From NCBI GenBank assembly GCA_963575745.1, contig CAUYUJ010012558.1, positions 1,101,703 to 1,165,702 of the forward strand: 64,000 nt of DNA. Direction: 5' to 3'. The translations under genes and the position numbers were made by a program. The notes beneath the pieces are model-generated. The model was not told the DNA's origin. It did not search any database and saw only the letters and a list, made by a program, of their open reading frames with translations. Every line of letters begins with the position of its first letter. Position 1 is the stretch's first letter. Shown here piece by piece: positions 42,070-53,193 of this stretch. The DNA is from Prorocentrum cordatum. Lineage: Eukaryota; Sar; Dinophyceae; Prorocentrales; Prorocentraceae.

Positions 42070-42640
42070 CCCCATGGTCCAGCTCCTCCTCCCCCGCATC
42101 CTCCGCCTCCTCCGCCTCCTCCTCCGCCTCCTCCTCCTCCTCCTCCTCCTCCTCCTCCTCCTCCCCCACTCCTATCCTTCGTGGCAGTTACCATCCGTCT
42201 CCTCCTCCTCGTTCCTCCTCCTCCTCCTCCTCCTCCTCCTCCTCGCTCCTCCTCCTCAACTTCCTCCTCCTCCGCCTCCCCCTCCTCCTCATCTGCCTCG
42301 GCCTCCTTCTCCTCGTCCTCGTCATCTTCCTCATGGCCCTCCTGATCGTTCGCCCCCTCTTCCTTGTCGCAATGGTAACCAGCTCAATCCTCAGAATCCG
42401 CCTCTTCCTCCTCCTGCTTCCGCCTCTCGTCCCTCCCACCCCTCCCCCATCCCTCCTGACGAATCCCTCCTCCCACATCTCTTCTCCATCAACCCTCATT
42501 CCGCATGGTCCTTCTCCTCATGTTCCTCCTCCTCCTTTTCACTGCCTCTCCTCTTCGTCTTCGTCGATCCCCTCCTCCTCCTCATTATTATTCTCCTGTT
42601 ACTCCTCCTGGTCGCATGCTCTCCCCCTACTCTCACGATT
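42070..42640. repeat. (TCC)n and degenerate pyrimidine tract
   Basis: Nearly pure TCC at 42,100-42,165 and 42,200-42,260, CT-rich elsewhere. Confidence 0.92.
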
Positions 42641-43080
42641 CACCCGCCTCCCCCTATTGCCCCTCGCCATCCTCGGCGAGAGTGCACGGATCAGCGCAAG
42701 GAAATAGATCAGAGGGTCAGGAGATCAGGTTGGAATGCGTTCACCCAGCTTGCAGTTGAACTGTTGCCCCCATTCCACCGCCATCCTCAACCCACGTTCC
42801 AGCTCAGGCCTTCCCCCGTGCCCGCATCCCGCATCATCCCCCTCGTCGCCGCCCCCCGCATTCATCTGTCCCGTTCCCCCGCGGCGCCCGTCAACGGGGC
42901 CCCTCCGACCCCCATATCCGACCCATATCCGACCATCCCAGCGTCCGCCCCACCCCCCCACCCCACCAAGCTCTCGCCCTCCCGGCTGGCAGCCCATCCC
43001 ACCCTCGCCGTTGCCTTGTCTCCCTTTCTTTTCCTCACCCCCCTTCACCACGTCTTCGCCCGCCCTGCTTCACCGCACAT
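42641..43080. other. C-rich stretch without a supported gene
   Basis: Pro/Ser-rich frames only. Confidence 0.4.
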
Positions 43081-43308
43081 GTGTACGTCTCATCGTCCCC
43101 CCCCTGGCTCCTCCTCCGCCTCCTGCTCCTCCTTCTCCTCCTCCGTCTCCTCGTCATCCTCCTGCTCCTCCTCATCCCCCACCACCTCCTCCTCCTCATC
43201 CTCCTCCTTCTCCCCCTTCTCCCCCATCTCCTGCTCCTCCCCTATCCGCCTCCTCCTCATCCGCACCCTCTTCCTCCTTCGCCTCTTCCTCCTCCTCCTG
43301 CTCCAATC
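43081..43308. repeat. (TCC)n tract
   Basis: TCC triplets with CTC slips, running into the ATC block. Confidence 0.92.
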
Positions 43309-43313
43309 ACCAC

Positions 43314-43366
<53 letters not shown>

Positions 43367-43393
43367 GCAGCATCATCAGCATCATCAGCATCG

Positions 43394-43428
<35 letters not shown>

Positions 43429-43964
43429 GTCATCATCATCATCAGCATCATCATCAGCAGCATCATCATCAAGCATCAGCAGCATCATCAGCAGCAGCAT
43501 CATCAGTATCGTCATCATCATAATCATCATCAGCAGCATCGCCATCATCATCAGCAGCATCATCAGTAGAAGCGGCGAAACAGTCATCATCATCATCCTC
43601 ATCATCACCAGCAGCATCAGCATCATAGGCACATCAGCATTATCATCACCAGCATCACCATCGTCACCATCAACATCATCACCAACCGCATAATCATCAT
43701 AAGCAACAGTCGCATCATCATCACCAACACACGCATCATCAGCAGCATCCTCAGCATTGGCATCATCAGCATCACCATCCTCATCAGCATCATCATATTC
43801 GACATGCTCGGCATTGCCATCATCATCAGCATCATCAGCATCATCAGTATCATCAGCATCATCATCATCATCATCATCCTCATCACCATCATCATCGTCA
43901 CAATCAGCATCATAAGCATCAGCGGCGTCACCATCATCATCATCATCATCATCATCAGCAGCAG

Positions 43965-43995
<31 letters not shown>

Positions 43996-44350
43996 TGCAT
44001 CATCATCATAATCAACGTCATCACGGCCCTTATCAGCATGGACATCACCGTCATGATTAGCATCATCGTCCCCGACAGCATACTCGCAATCAGCATCACC
44101 GTAAGCATCAGCATCAGCATCATCATCATAACCAACATCACCACCATCAGCATCATCGCCATCATCATTAGCATCAGCTTGGTGATGACCGTCATCATCA
44201 TAATCAGAGCAGCATCAGCATCACCATCACAGTCGCCATCATCATCCTCGTCATCACCATCACCATCATCAGCAGCATCAGCATCAGCATCAACCTCATC
44301 ATACTCAGCATCGTCATCATCATCACCATCAGCATCATCATTATCATCAT
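43309..44350. repeat. Degenerate (ATC)n block
   Basis: CATCAT with CAG, GTC and CAC variants; joins TCC tracts on both sides. Confidence 0.96.
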
Positions 44351-44555
44351 CATCCCTCCCCCTCTGCCTCCCTTGCCACTTCTCCTCCACTTCCTCCTCC
44401 TCCTTCTCCGCCTCCTTCTCCTCCTCCTAACCCTCCCCCTCCTCCTCCTCCAACTCCTCCTCCTCCCCCTCCACCTCCTCCTCACTCTCCTCCCCCCCTC
44501 CCCCCCCCCTCCTCTCCCCTCCTCCTCCTCCTCCTCCTCCTCCTCCTCCTTGACA
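44351..44555. repeat. (TCC)n tract
   Basis: C/T-rich with pure TCC at 44,516-44,550. Confidence 0.92.
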
Positions 44556-45065
44556 AGCCCCCTACCCCACCTGCCCCTCCCAAGGTTTTAGGAGCTGTCT
44601 CTGAAACATCGGAGACGGTAGAAGACAACTTAAGAGCTCTGGGAGCGTATGGGGAAGCCTCAGGACCTGATTCCCCCTCCTCCCCCTTCGGAGCGGAACT
44701 TACGCCCAAGCTGCTCCTGATCTCGACGGGTGCATCGCCATGCCGTGCCCGCAGCAGGCCTTCTCAGCTGCTATCGCGAGAAAAGCGGCTCCATGCTTGG
44801 ATGTTCTGAGGGGCTCCCTGAAGTTGTCAGCTGTACGCGCATGTGTTTGCATCGTGGTTTAGCTTCTCAGTGCTGGGTGTTATTACGCAGGCTGTGAAAC
44901 TGTTGAGGTCTGAAGGGCTGAGTGTCCTCCGCCTCCCTGGTCTTCCTCCCCATGCTTCTTCAGTGTACGAACTCCTCCCCCTGGACGTATTGTGTCGTTG
45001 GGTCGGGCTGGACGGTTCGCCTGAGACATCTTCACCATTTGCGATAGTGATACTGGAAATTGAAA
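44556..45065. other. Gene-free spacer
   Basis: No gene or structured repeat recognised. Confidence 0.4.
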
Positions 45066-45330
45066 TCTTCGCAAGGTGTGAACATGGAGGCGTGTCGTTT
45101 CCAACATGGGGCTATCGCCTTAGCACCGCGCACAATCGTCTTAAACAAATCCAGCAGTCACATGCTTGAATGGCGGGCCGTTGTGAAAACCCGACGACCG
45201 CCTTTGCACCGCATACTTTCATATGGAACAAATCTTACAGCTACACTGATGGAGGGCGGGCCGTTGTTCCCCGACCATCCTGTGGCGTCGGACCCTCAAG
45301 TTGAAGAGACAGCGGCCCGCGACCCATCTC
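45066..45330. repeat. R80 repeat family, diverged units
   Basis: TTTCCAACATGGGGCTATCG then CCTTAGCACCGCGCACAATC near 45,098, and ATGGAGGGCGGGCCGTTGTT near 45,248, match units at 1-660 and 46.3-46.7 kb. A (TTC/TCC) tract follows at 45,328-45,460. Confidence 0.55.
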
Positions 45331-45499
45331 CTCCTCCTCCTCCCGCAGACCCATCGTCCTCCTCCTTCTCCTTCTCCTTCTCCTTCTCCTCCTCCTCCTC
45401 CTCCTTATCCTCCTCCTCCTACTCATCCTCATCCTCTCCCCCTCTCTCTCTCCTCCTCACCCTTTCGTCCTCATCGTCTCCATCACGATCCAAAGCACC

Positions 45500-46265
45500 C
45501 GCGCCTGATTCGGCACACCCCTCACACGCTTCGTGGCCCCATCAGGAGATCCACCGAAGGCGTCAGTGGCAGCGCCCGCATGGCACCGCCGCTCCCGACT
45601 TGGCACACACCTCACAAGTTTAGTAGCCGATAAGGAATTCCAGCGAATCCCCAGTGGCAGCCCCCGCATGTGTCGGCATACCCCTTACACGTTTCGTGGC
45701 CCCAGAAGGAGCTCCACCGAAGGCCCCAGAGGCAGCGCCCTCATGGCACCGCCGCGCCTATTAAGGCACGCCCCTCCTACGTTTCGTGGCCCCAGAGAGA
45801 GCTCCAACTAAGGCTTCAGTGGCAGCGCCCGCATGGCACCGCCGCTCTCACCCCGGCACACCCCTCACACGCTTCGCGGCCCCATAGAGGGCTCCAGCAG
45901 CGCCCGCATGGCACCGCCGCACCCGTTTTGGCACACCCCTCACATGGTTCATGGCCCCAAAGGAAGCCCCACTGAGGACCCCTATGGCAGCGCCCGCATG
46001 GCACCGCCGCGCCCGATCCGGCACACCCCTCACACGCTTCGTGGCCCCATAAGGTAAGGAGCTCCACCGAAGGCCCCAGAGGCAGCGCCCGCATGGCACC
46101 GCCGCGCCCGATCCGGCACACCCCTCACACGCTTCGTGGCCCCATAAGGTAAGGAGCTCCACCGAAGGCCCCAGAGGCAGCTCCCGCATGGCACCGCCGC
46201 GCCCATTTCGGCAAACCCCTCCCACGTTGCGTGACCCCACATGGAGCTCCACCGAAGACCATGCT
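45500..46265. repeat. ~91-bp minisatellite (CGCATGGCACCGCCGC unit)
   Basis: About eight units, each with GGCACACCCCTCACACG, TTCGTGGCCCCA, GGAGCTCCACCGAAGG and CGCATGGCACCGCCGC. Unit length ranges from about 75 to 100 bp. The two units around 46,000-46,180 are almost identical. The minus-strand frame gives a matching repeat peptide, which I regard as incidental. Confidence 0.9.
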
Positions 46266-46279
46266 CACATCCGCGGCAC

Positions 46280-46705
46280 TCACAACTGCGTATGGCTAGG
46301 TCCTTCTCCCAGATACGGATAATTCAAAATGGGACCCTGGCATTCGAGCCGCGCGAGCTCGTCTTCAAAACAAAACAATTACACGGATGGCGAATCGTTC
46401 TCAAGACGGATGTCTGGCTCTCCTGCCGCGCACGCTCGTCGCAAAAACTCAATCAGATACTCGGTGCAGGGCGGCTACTTTTCAAAATGGGGCTCTCGCT
46501 AACAACTGCCTCAACAAAGCGAACACATGCGTAAACATGTGCATTGTTTACACGGATGGAAATCGTTCCTTTTCAAAACGGGACTCTCGCTCAAGACGTC
46601 GTTGGACTTTCTGACTGAAGCCTACTGTGTAACAGTTGTACGGGTGGAGGGCGGCTCTTTTTTCAAAGCGGGGCTATCATTGGGGGCCTCATTCGAACCC
46701 TTCCA
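46280..46705. repeat. R80 repeat family, best-preserved tandem units
   Basis: TTCAAAATGGGACCCTGGC, CTTTTCAAAATGGGGCTCTC, CTTTTCAAAACGGGACTCTC and TTTTCAAAGCGGGGCTATC mark successive units, with ACGGATGG.GAATCGTT leaders. A TA-rich patch follows at 46,712-46,740. Confidence 0.75.
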
Positions 46706-46829
46706 ACCATATATACATATATATATATATATACATATACTAGAACCACGCGCGCGCTTCGCGCGCGCTTAGGTTCTGTCGAGTCACAGACCCAGGAATC
46801 GTTGTGAGAAGAAATTGGTGACGCGAAGC

Positions 46830-48010
46830 GTCGTGGGGGCGTCCTTGGACGTCTGGGGTCTCCTGGGGCCTCTTGAGGGGCCTCCTGGGGGCCTCCTGGC
46901 GGCCTCTTGGGGCGGAAGGCTCGAGCTTGCGGTTCGTGGTCCCCCTCTGGGCCCCCTCTTGGGCCCGTCTTGGGGCCCTCTTGGGCCATCTTGGGCGCCT
47001 CTTGGGCCGTCTTGGGGCCCTCTTGGGCTGTCCTGGGGCCCTCTTGGAAGCTTCTTGGGCCGTCTTGGGGCGGTCTTGGGCGCCTCTTGGGCCGTCCTGT
47101 AACGTCGGAAAGCCCAAAAGACAACTTTGTTGAAAATGTACGTTTTACGAAGGGAATGGGCCAATTTTTGCGTCTAGGGGCCCTCTTGGGACGCATGTTG
47201 GAGGCTTCTTGGGGCCTCTTGGGGGCGTCCTTGGACGTCTGGGGTCTCCTGGGGCCTCTTGAGGGGCCTCCTGGGGGCCTCCTGGCGGCCTCTTGGGGCG
47301 GAAGGCTCGAGCTTGCGGTTCGTGGTCCCCCTCTGGGCCCCCTCTTGGGCCCGTCTTGGGGCCCTCTTGGGCCATCTTGGGCGCCTCTTGGGCCGTCTTG
47401 GGGCCCTCTTGGGCTGTCCTGGGGCCCTCTTGGAAGCTTCTTGGGCCGTCTTGGGGCGGTCTTGGGCGCCTCTTGGGCCGTCCTGTAACGTCGGAAAGCC
47501 CAAAAGACAACTTTGTTGAAAATGTACGTTTTACGAAGGGAATGGGCCAATTTTTGCGTCTAGGGGCCCTCTTGGGACGCATGTTGGAGGCTTCTTGGGG
47601 CCTCTTGGGGGCGTCCTTGGACGTCTGGGGTCTCCTGGGGCCTCTTGAGGGGCCTCCTGGGGGCCTCCTGGCGGCCTCTTGGGGCGGAAGGCTCGAGCTT
47701 GCGGTTCGTGGTCCCCCTCTGGGCCCCCTCTTGGGCCCGTCTTGGGGCCCTCTTGGGCCATCTTGGGCGCCTCTTGGGCCGTCTTGGGGCCCTCTTGGGC
47801 TGTCCTGGGGCCCTCTTGGAAGCTTCTTGGGCCGTCTTGGGGCGGTCTTGGGCGCCTCTTGGGCCGTCCTGTAACGTCGGAAAGCCCAAAAGACAACTTT
47901 GTGAAAAATGTACGTTTTACGAAGGGAATGGGCCAATTTTTGCGTCTAGGGGCCCTCTTGGGACGCATGTTGGAGGCTTCTTGGGGCCTTTTGGGGGCGT
48001 CCTTGGACGT
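46830..48010. repeat. 386-bp satellite, three near-identical copies plus a partial fourth
   Basis: Landmark CGTCGGAAAGCCCAAAAGAC occurs at 47,103, 47,489 and 47,875 (exactly 386 apart). Unit starts (GGCGTCCTTGGACGTCTGG) lie near 46,833, 47,219 and 47,605, with a diverged start near 47,996. Inside each unit is an 11-bp-period GGGCCCTCTTG repeat. Copies 1 and 2 look identical; copy 3 has at least one small change (GTGAAAAATG). Both strands stay open for about 190 codons because 386 is not a multiple of 3 and the inner repeat avoids stops. Confidence 0.95.
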
Positions 48011-48110
48011 TTGGAGGCCATCTTCAGCATCTCGGAGCCCTCTTGGAGGCCTCTTGGAAGTTTCTTGGGCCGTCTTGGGCGCTCCTGGGGCCGTCTGGTC
48101 TGACCGGGGA
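48011..48110. repeat. Diverged 11-bp-period repeats after the satellite
   Basis: CTCTTGGAGGCCTCTTGG words continue to about 48,110. Confidence 0.6.
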
Positions 48111-48199
48111 GGCCTCCGTCAAGCCCCGACGAGCCTCCGGGCCCCCCGGAGCCCACATTTGCGGTCGGGGTCCCGGCCCCGGGCCCCCGGTCCCCGCCG

Positions 48200-48200
<1 letters not shown>

Positions 48201-48249
<49 letters not shown>
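48201..48249. repeat. (TA)n dinucleotide repeat
   Basis: About 24 TA units. Confidence 0.98.
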
Positions 48250-48252
<3 letters not shown>

Positions 48253-48399
48253 CCGATCCGGCGTGTGAGTTTAAGAAAGCTACAACCTGAGCTTCAGCTC
48301 TGCTGGGGGGGGGCGGGGGGGGCTCTGCCGGGGTAGGGCGGGGAGGGGGGGGGAGGTTCATCGGGTCCACCCTTTCTTTCCCCCCCCCCCCCGGGGAAT

Positions 48400-48990
48400 C
48401 CCAAACCGCCCCAAGACGGGCCAAAAGGGGCCCAGGAGGCCACCAAGACGGTCGAGGAGGCGCCCGAAGCGGCTCAAGAGCGCTCCTGGACGCCCAAGAT
48501 GGCCTGAAGACGGCCCAAGAGGCCTCCAAGACGCCTCAAGGAGATCCCAAGAGGACCCCCAAGAGGGCCCCAAGAGGGTACAATGATAAAGTTGCCAATA
48601 GGTTTTGAAGCATTTTAACATTATCGCCTTTTCCGCCTTAGAAGCGCCGAAGACGGTCCAAGAGGCCCCCAATATCGCCCCAAGACAGCCCAAGAGGCCC
48701 CCAAGAGGAGCCAAGACGGTCCAAGAGGGCCCCAATATAGCCCTGGAGGCCCCCCAAGACGACCCCGAGAGGCCCCCAAGATGGCCTCAAGAGGGTGAAC
48801 CCGAACGGACCCTTCTAGTCCTCCACCCCAAGATGACCCCAAGAGCCCCCAAGATGCCCCCGAGGCGCCCCCAAGGGGCCCCCAGAGGCCCCCAAGAGGT
48901 CCCCAAGAGGCCCCCAAGAGGACCCCGAGAGGCCCCCAAGAGGCCCCAAAGGCCCCCAAGAAGCCCCAAGAACCAAGAGGCCCCAAGAGG
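48400..48990. repeat. 11-bp-period repeats (CCCCAAGAGG family, + orientation)
   Basis: Clearest in 48,880-48,985, where AGGTCCCCAAG, AGGCCCCCAAG and AGGACCCCGAG follow each other every 11 bp. Orientation is opposite to the 386-bp satellite 0.4 kb upstream. Confidence 0.88.
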
Positions 48991-49127
48991 CGCTCACTCG
49001 CGTGCTGCCAGGCCAGAGGTGCACGGCCTGACTTGGTATTGCTCGGAAGCGAATGCGATGAACGAAGAACCTTCCACCCGTCGCCGTCACCAGTCGTCGG
49101 TCGTCGGCCGTCGGCAGCCGTTCGCCG

Positions 49128-49130
49128 TCA

Positions 49131-49203
<73 letters not shown>

Positions 49204-49206
49204 GTT
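49128..49206. repeat. (GTC)n microsatellite
   Basis: About 25 GTC/CGT triplets, with diverged copies to 49,290. Confidence 0.97.
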
Positions 49207-49354
49207 CGTCGTCATTAACTCCTTCGTCGGTCGTCGTCGTCGTATTTATCCCGCTCGTCGACCGTTGGTCGTCCGTTGTCGTCGTCATCGTCCATTTCAA
49301 CAACAATAGCATCAGGTGCGCTCCGGATCGGCGGCACTGGCCGGAGACCACTAC

Positions 49355-49363
49355 AATATATAC

Positions 49364-49395
<32 letters not shown>

Positions 49396-49530
49396 GTATA
49401 ACCCGACCTTGTCGACCTACGTACACCTCGAAGGTTCGAGGGCGGCTTCCTTCAAAACGAAGCTCCCGCCTCAAGCGCGGGCACATGGGGCGCTCATCCT
49501 TCAGGGCGACCGCCTCTCGCATTGAACAAA
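49355..49530. repeat. TA-rich patch and one R80 unit
   Basis: TATATA at 49,355-49,397, then a unit GGGCGGCTTCCTTCAAAACG, AAGCTCCCGCCTCAAGCGCG near 49,440-49,490. Confidence 0.6.
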
Positions 49531-50815
49531 AACGAATGAAGGAACTAATGGGGAGGGGACTTGGGACGGGAGGGCGTATCGCGATATCGTTGATGCTTCT
49601 CGGACTTACCTTGGTCCTCCTGCTGGCCATCCTCCTCCTTCCCCTCCTCCCCCTCCCCCTCCTCCACGTCCTTCTCCATGGCCGCCCGGGCCGGTCGCCC
49701 TGTGGGGTCCTCGAGAGAGACAGGGCCAGCGTGGAGATGCCAGCCTGCGTGGGGCGGGTGCAGGTGATCAACGCAAACAACAAGCCTTACGCGAGATGGT
49801 ACAGCGATCTTGCACCGCTGCTTCCGCAGGCTGCCAGCGCGGCACGCTGCATTGGAAACGAGGGTGCTTGCGCGCGATCTTACGTGGGCAGCTTGGGCGC
49901 CAATCTCGGTGAAGACGACACCGTTGTTCTGCCTCAGGCGGCCTCGCTCAGGTGGAGGAGAAGGAGGTCAGGAGGCAACTCCTGGGAGGTCTCCGCGGGA
50001 GCGATTAGAGACTGTTCAGCCCGATTAAGGGCCAGTAGCCCAGGTAAAACCAGACTGAGCCGAGGGCCAAGCCATACGAAGGAGGATTGAGCGGGACTGC
50101 GCGGGACTAGGCCGGGTAATGACGAGATTTCGGTCAAGGATGTACCAGGACGATGGTGTACCAGGGCTGATGCTGGATTCATCCTTCAAGGAGTCGCAAC
50201 ATGAATTAGTACGTAGGAGGGGGGGAGGAGGGAGTAGTAGCAGGAGTTAGGCAGGTTCGCGTCGCGAAAACGGCGGCGCTGGTGTCTGACACCGCGTGGA
50301 TCGAACTTACCCTGGACGACCTCCGCATTGCGGTATCTCAATTCGTTCGGCAACGGCCGATTCTTGGCCACTGGGAGCGCTCAACCTTTCACGCCCGCGC
50401 TGAAGCCGCCGCCGCAGAGATACGGGCAAGGTGAAGGGCGAGGGAAAAGGCGCGGACAAGTACGAGGACGATGACGAAGGGAGAACAGGCCGGGAAAGGA
50501 AAAAGTAAAAGCTAGGTGCGCTCGCGTCAGATCTGACAGGACGGAACACGCCCCGACAGAAAAACACATGCGTATGAGAGGGAGAAAGAAACAACACAAA
50601 GCAAACAAACCAAAACCATTCGAAACCCTGTGCGTGAAGATGAAAACCACTCACTGTATGTGTATGCGTAGCACCCCGCAGATGCGGACAAGAGTGAGGG
50701 GGCGGTGGGGAGGGAGGTCGGCAGTCTGCGAAATTCTGCAGAAGCCCGCCGCAGGCGCCAAAGTTTCACAAATTATCTAACGAGCCCGCCACTGGCGCCG
50801 ATTTTTCCTTTGAAC
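49531..50815. other. Stretch without a supported gene
   Basis: The + frame around 49,700-50,060 has a protein-like piece (V-I-N-A-N-N-K-P-Y-A-R-W-Y, then G-S-L-G-A-N-L-G-E-D-D). It lacks splice signals or family resemblance, so it is not called. Confidence 0.35.
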
Positions 50816-50817
50816 CA

Positions 50818-50990
50818 GTGTGGGTGGGTCGCGGGTGGGTCGCGGGATGGGTCGCGGGTCGGTCGCAAGCGGGTCGCGGATGGGGGGCGGGTGGGTCGTG
50901 GATGGGTCGCTGGGTGAGTCGCGGGTGGGTCGCGGGGTAGGTCGCGGGGTGGGTCGCGGGGTGGGTCGCGGGTGGGTCGCTGGGGGGACG
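50818..50990. repeat. GGGTCGCGGGTG tandem repeat
   Basis: GGGTCGCGG units of 9-13 bp. Confidence 0.9.
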
Positions 50991-51107
50991 ACGACAATTG
51001 ACAGACAACAACGCAACAAGCAGAATCCTCACCACGGATCCCCACTGCAGCCACGCGCCGATGGACAATGGATGACCGGTCGGCCCCCCAATCTGAGATA
51101 TCTATAT

Positions 51108-51133
51108 GCATATATATATATATATATATATAT
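51108..51133. repeat. (TA)n dinucleotide repeat
   Basis: Short TA run. Confidence 0.95.
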
Positions 51134-51304
51134 GGATGTGTACCGGGGGGAGTGGTGAACGCGGGGCGCTTGCGGGGGAGAGAGGGGAGCAGCACCCGTG
51201 CATAATAATTGCAGCAAGGGGGGGAACGAGAGCAGGGAGAAGGCGCGGGCGCTGGAGCAGGAACAAAGAGGACCTCTCCTTCCCCTTCTCCTCTTGCCGC
51301 TGCC

Positions 51305-51448
51305 GATCCCTCCCTCCTCCTCCTCGCCCTCCTCCTCCACCGCCTCCTCATCCTCATCCTCCTCCTCACGCCTGCTCCTCCTCTGTCTCCTCCTCCTCCT
51401 CCTCCTCCTCCTCCTCCTCCTCCTTCTCCTCCCCCTCCGCCTCCTAAT
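51305..51448. repeat. (TCC)n tract
   Basis: TCC/CTC triplets, purest at 51,388-51,428. Confidence 0.93.
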
Positions 51449-51799
51449 AATACTGCTACCCCTGCTCTTGCTCGTTCTCTGAGGGAACACAGAGATACCG
51501 CTGCCACTGCTCCCTAGACCTCTCTTGGGGCACGTGCTGGCCGCACCACACGCAGTAATGACAGGAAGGGTGGGGGGGCAAGTTGGGGGGGGGTCGCTGG
51601 CCTCCGCGAGCTGCATCTCTTCGCGAATGGTGTTGAAGTTGGCGAGAGAGAGGCCGTCGGTCGAGAGGGCCGACACTCCAGCCTCGCGGGGAAGTGGAGG
51701 AGGGCCAGCGTGGCCCAGGAGGCGTAAACGATGCTGCAGCACACCCTGCCGTCCCGAGCTCCCTGCGCTCGAGCCCCAGCAAGAGTGCCTCTTCACTGT
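51449..51799. other. Stretch without a supported gene
   Basis: Minus frames near 51,600-51,745 have short protein-like pieces (I-V-Y-A-S-W-A-T-L-A-L-L-H; L-S-L-A-N-F-N-T-I-R-E-E-M) in two different frames. They are too short to call. Confidence 0.3.
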
Positions 51800-52480
51800 G
51801 GGGAGCGCCCCCCCTTGAACGACGAGCGCCCCGTGCGGCTGCCGTTCAAGCCTGGGAGCCCCTTGTCTGAAGAGGAATCGCCATTCATCCCTCTGGCTAT
51901 GGGTGCCGTAAACAACAAACAAGCCTACAACATAGAAGGACATGTCCAGCGAGAAACCAGCCCTGAACGCGAACAACCCTCCGCCCGTGTAGCTGTATCA
52001 CATGTTCTGCAAGTGTATCAAGTAATGGTGCAAACTTGTTACGCGACAATCCCACTCTGAACGAAGACGACGTCATCCATCCGTGAAGCTGCTGTGCAAC
52101 ATGAAACAGGTGGGGATGTGAGATCAGGGGAAAACTAAAACGAGACGTCCATGCTTAACATCACCCTCCTTCTATCCGTGGGCGGATGCTTAACATGCGC
52201 GGCGCGAGCAAAGCACGAAATGGTGCAACAAGCCATGGGTGCTACTGTTGGGGAAGTTGAAGAAGACGAGTGTGCACTGCGCTGAGGCGAGAGCCCCATG
52301 TTTAAAACGGCCTACACGACATCCGCTTGACTGCTGGAAGCGTCTGAACACACGTGCTGGGGGGGAAGGCGATGAACACTTTCCAAAACGGACCACCCTC
52401 CATCCGCTCAGATGCTGAACGTGAGGGAACGTCGAGCAGGACCAGAGAGGGTGTGGAGGCCCGCCCCCACCCGGCCCGCC
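51800..52480. repeat. R80 repeat family, diverged units
   Basis: CGTTCAAGCCTGGGAGCCCC (51,845), GAGAGCCCCATGTTTAAAACGG region (52,290) and CTTTCCAAAACGGACCACCC (52,380, GGATGG leader inverted) match the family in both orientations. Confidence 0.45.
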
Positions 52481-52879
52481 GTACCGACACGCATGGTTGT
52501 GCGACGAGAAGGAGTCACTTCAAAGGAAGAAGGTAAAAGAGAAAGGTAAGGCAGGAGGGAGAGGAACGAGAAGGACGGATGGAGAGAAAGTGGAGCGAGC
52601 AGGACGAGGAGGGAGGAGGAAGAGGAAGAATGGATGAGGGAGGAGGGATCAAGGACGGAACGGGGAGTGAGAATGAAGAAGGAAGGAGCGAGGAAGGAAG
52701 AAGGGGGAGGGAGGGAAAGGAGGAGGAGAACGACGACGACGGCGACAGCGACTACGATGACGACGACGAAGACGATAACACGAAGGGGAAGTTGGACCCT
52801 CGAGGGAAGCGAGAGGCAATGAGATGGGAAGAAAGAGAACCTTCAATGGAACGAAATGACCCTTCCGTCCCATATCACC
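52481..52879. other. Purine-rich gene-free stretch
   Basis: GGAGGGAGG-rich with a short GAC run at 52,728-52,775. Confidence 0.5.
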
Positions 52880-53060
52880 CCTCCCCCTCGACTCCCGGTC
52901 CTCCTTCTCGTCCTCCTCAGTGCCCTCATCCTCATCCTCGTCATTCTCCTCCCTCTGCTCCTCCTCCTCCTCCTCCTCCTCTTCCTCCTCATTCTCCGTT
53001 TCCGTCTCCTCTCGTCCTCCCTAGCCCTCCTGCTCCATCCTTCTCCCAGTCACCTTGTCC
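52880..53060. repeat. (TCC)n tract
   Basis: C/T-rich with pure TCC at 52,958-52,995; joins the ATC block. Confidence 0.88.
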
Positions 53061-53064
53061 CCAT

Positions 53065-53153
53065 CCGCATCCTCGTCATCAGCATCATCATCATCGTCAT
53101 CATCATCAGCAGCAGCATCGTCAGCATCATCATTATCATCATCATCATCATCC

Positions 53154-53193
<40 letters not shown>

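Noticed and set aside
45500-46265. CRISPR-like array
   Set aside because: Units are contiguous without distinct spacers and lengths vary; it is a minisatellite in a eukaryotic genome.
46663-48290. Repeated 109-295-codon frames with W-G-P-L-G or P-R-R-P-K motifs, possible repeat proteins
   Set aside because: They follow the 386-bp and 11-bp DNA repeats on both strands at once; no start, splice or composition signal favours coding.
49600-50090. Plus-strand frame with a Leu-rich segment followed by a protein-like tail
   Set aside because: The Leu-rich part is a CTCCTC tract; the tail lacks splice signals or recognisable motifs.
51514-51780. Minus-strand short exon candidates
   Set aside because: Two protein-like pieces lie in different frames within 150 bp; too little to separate from chance.
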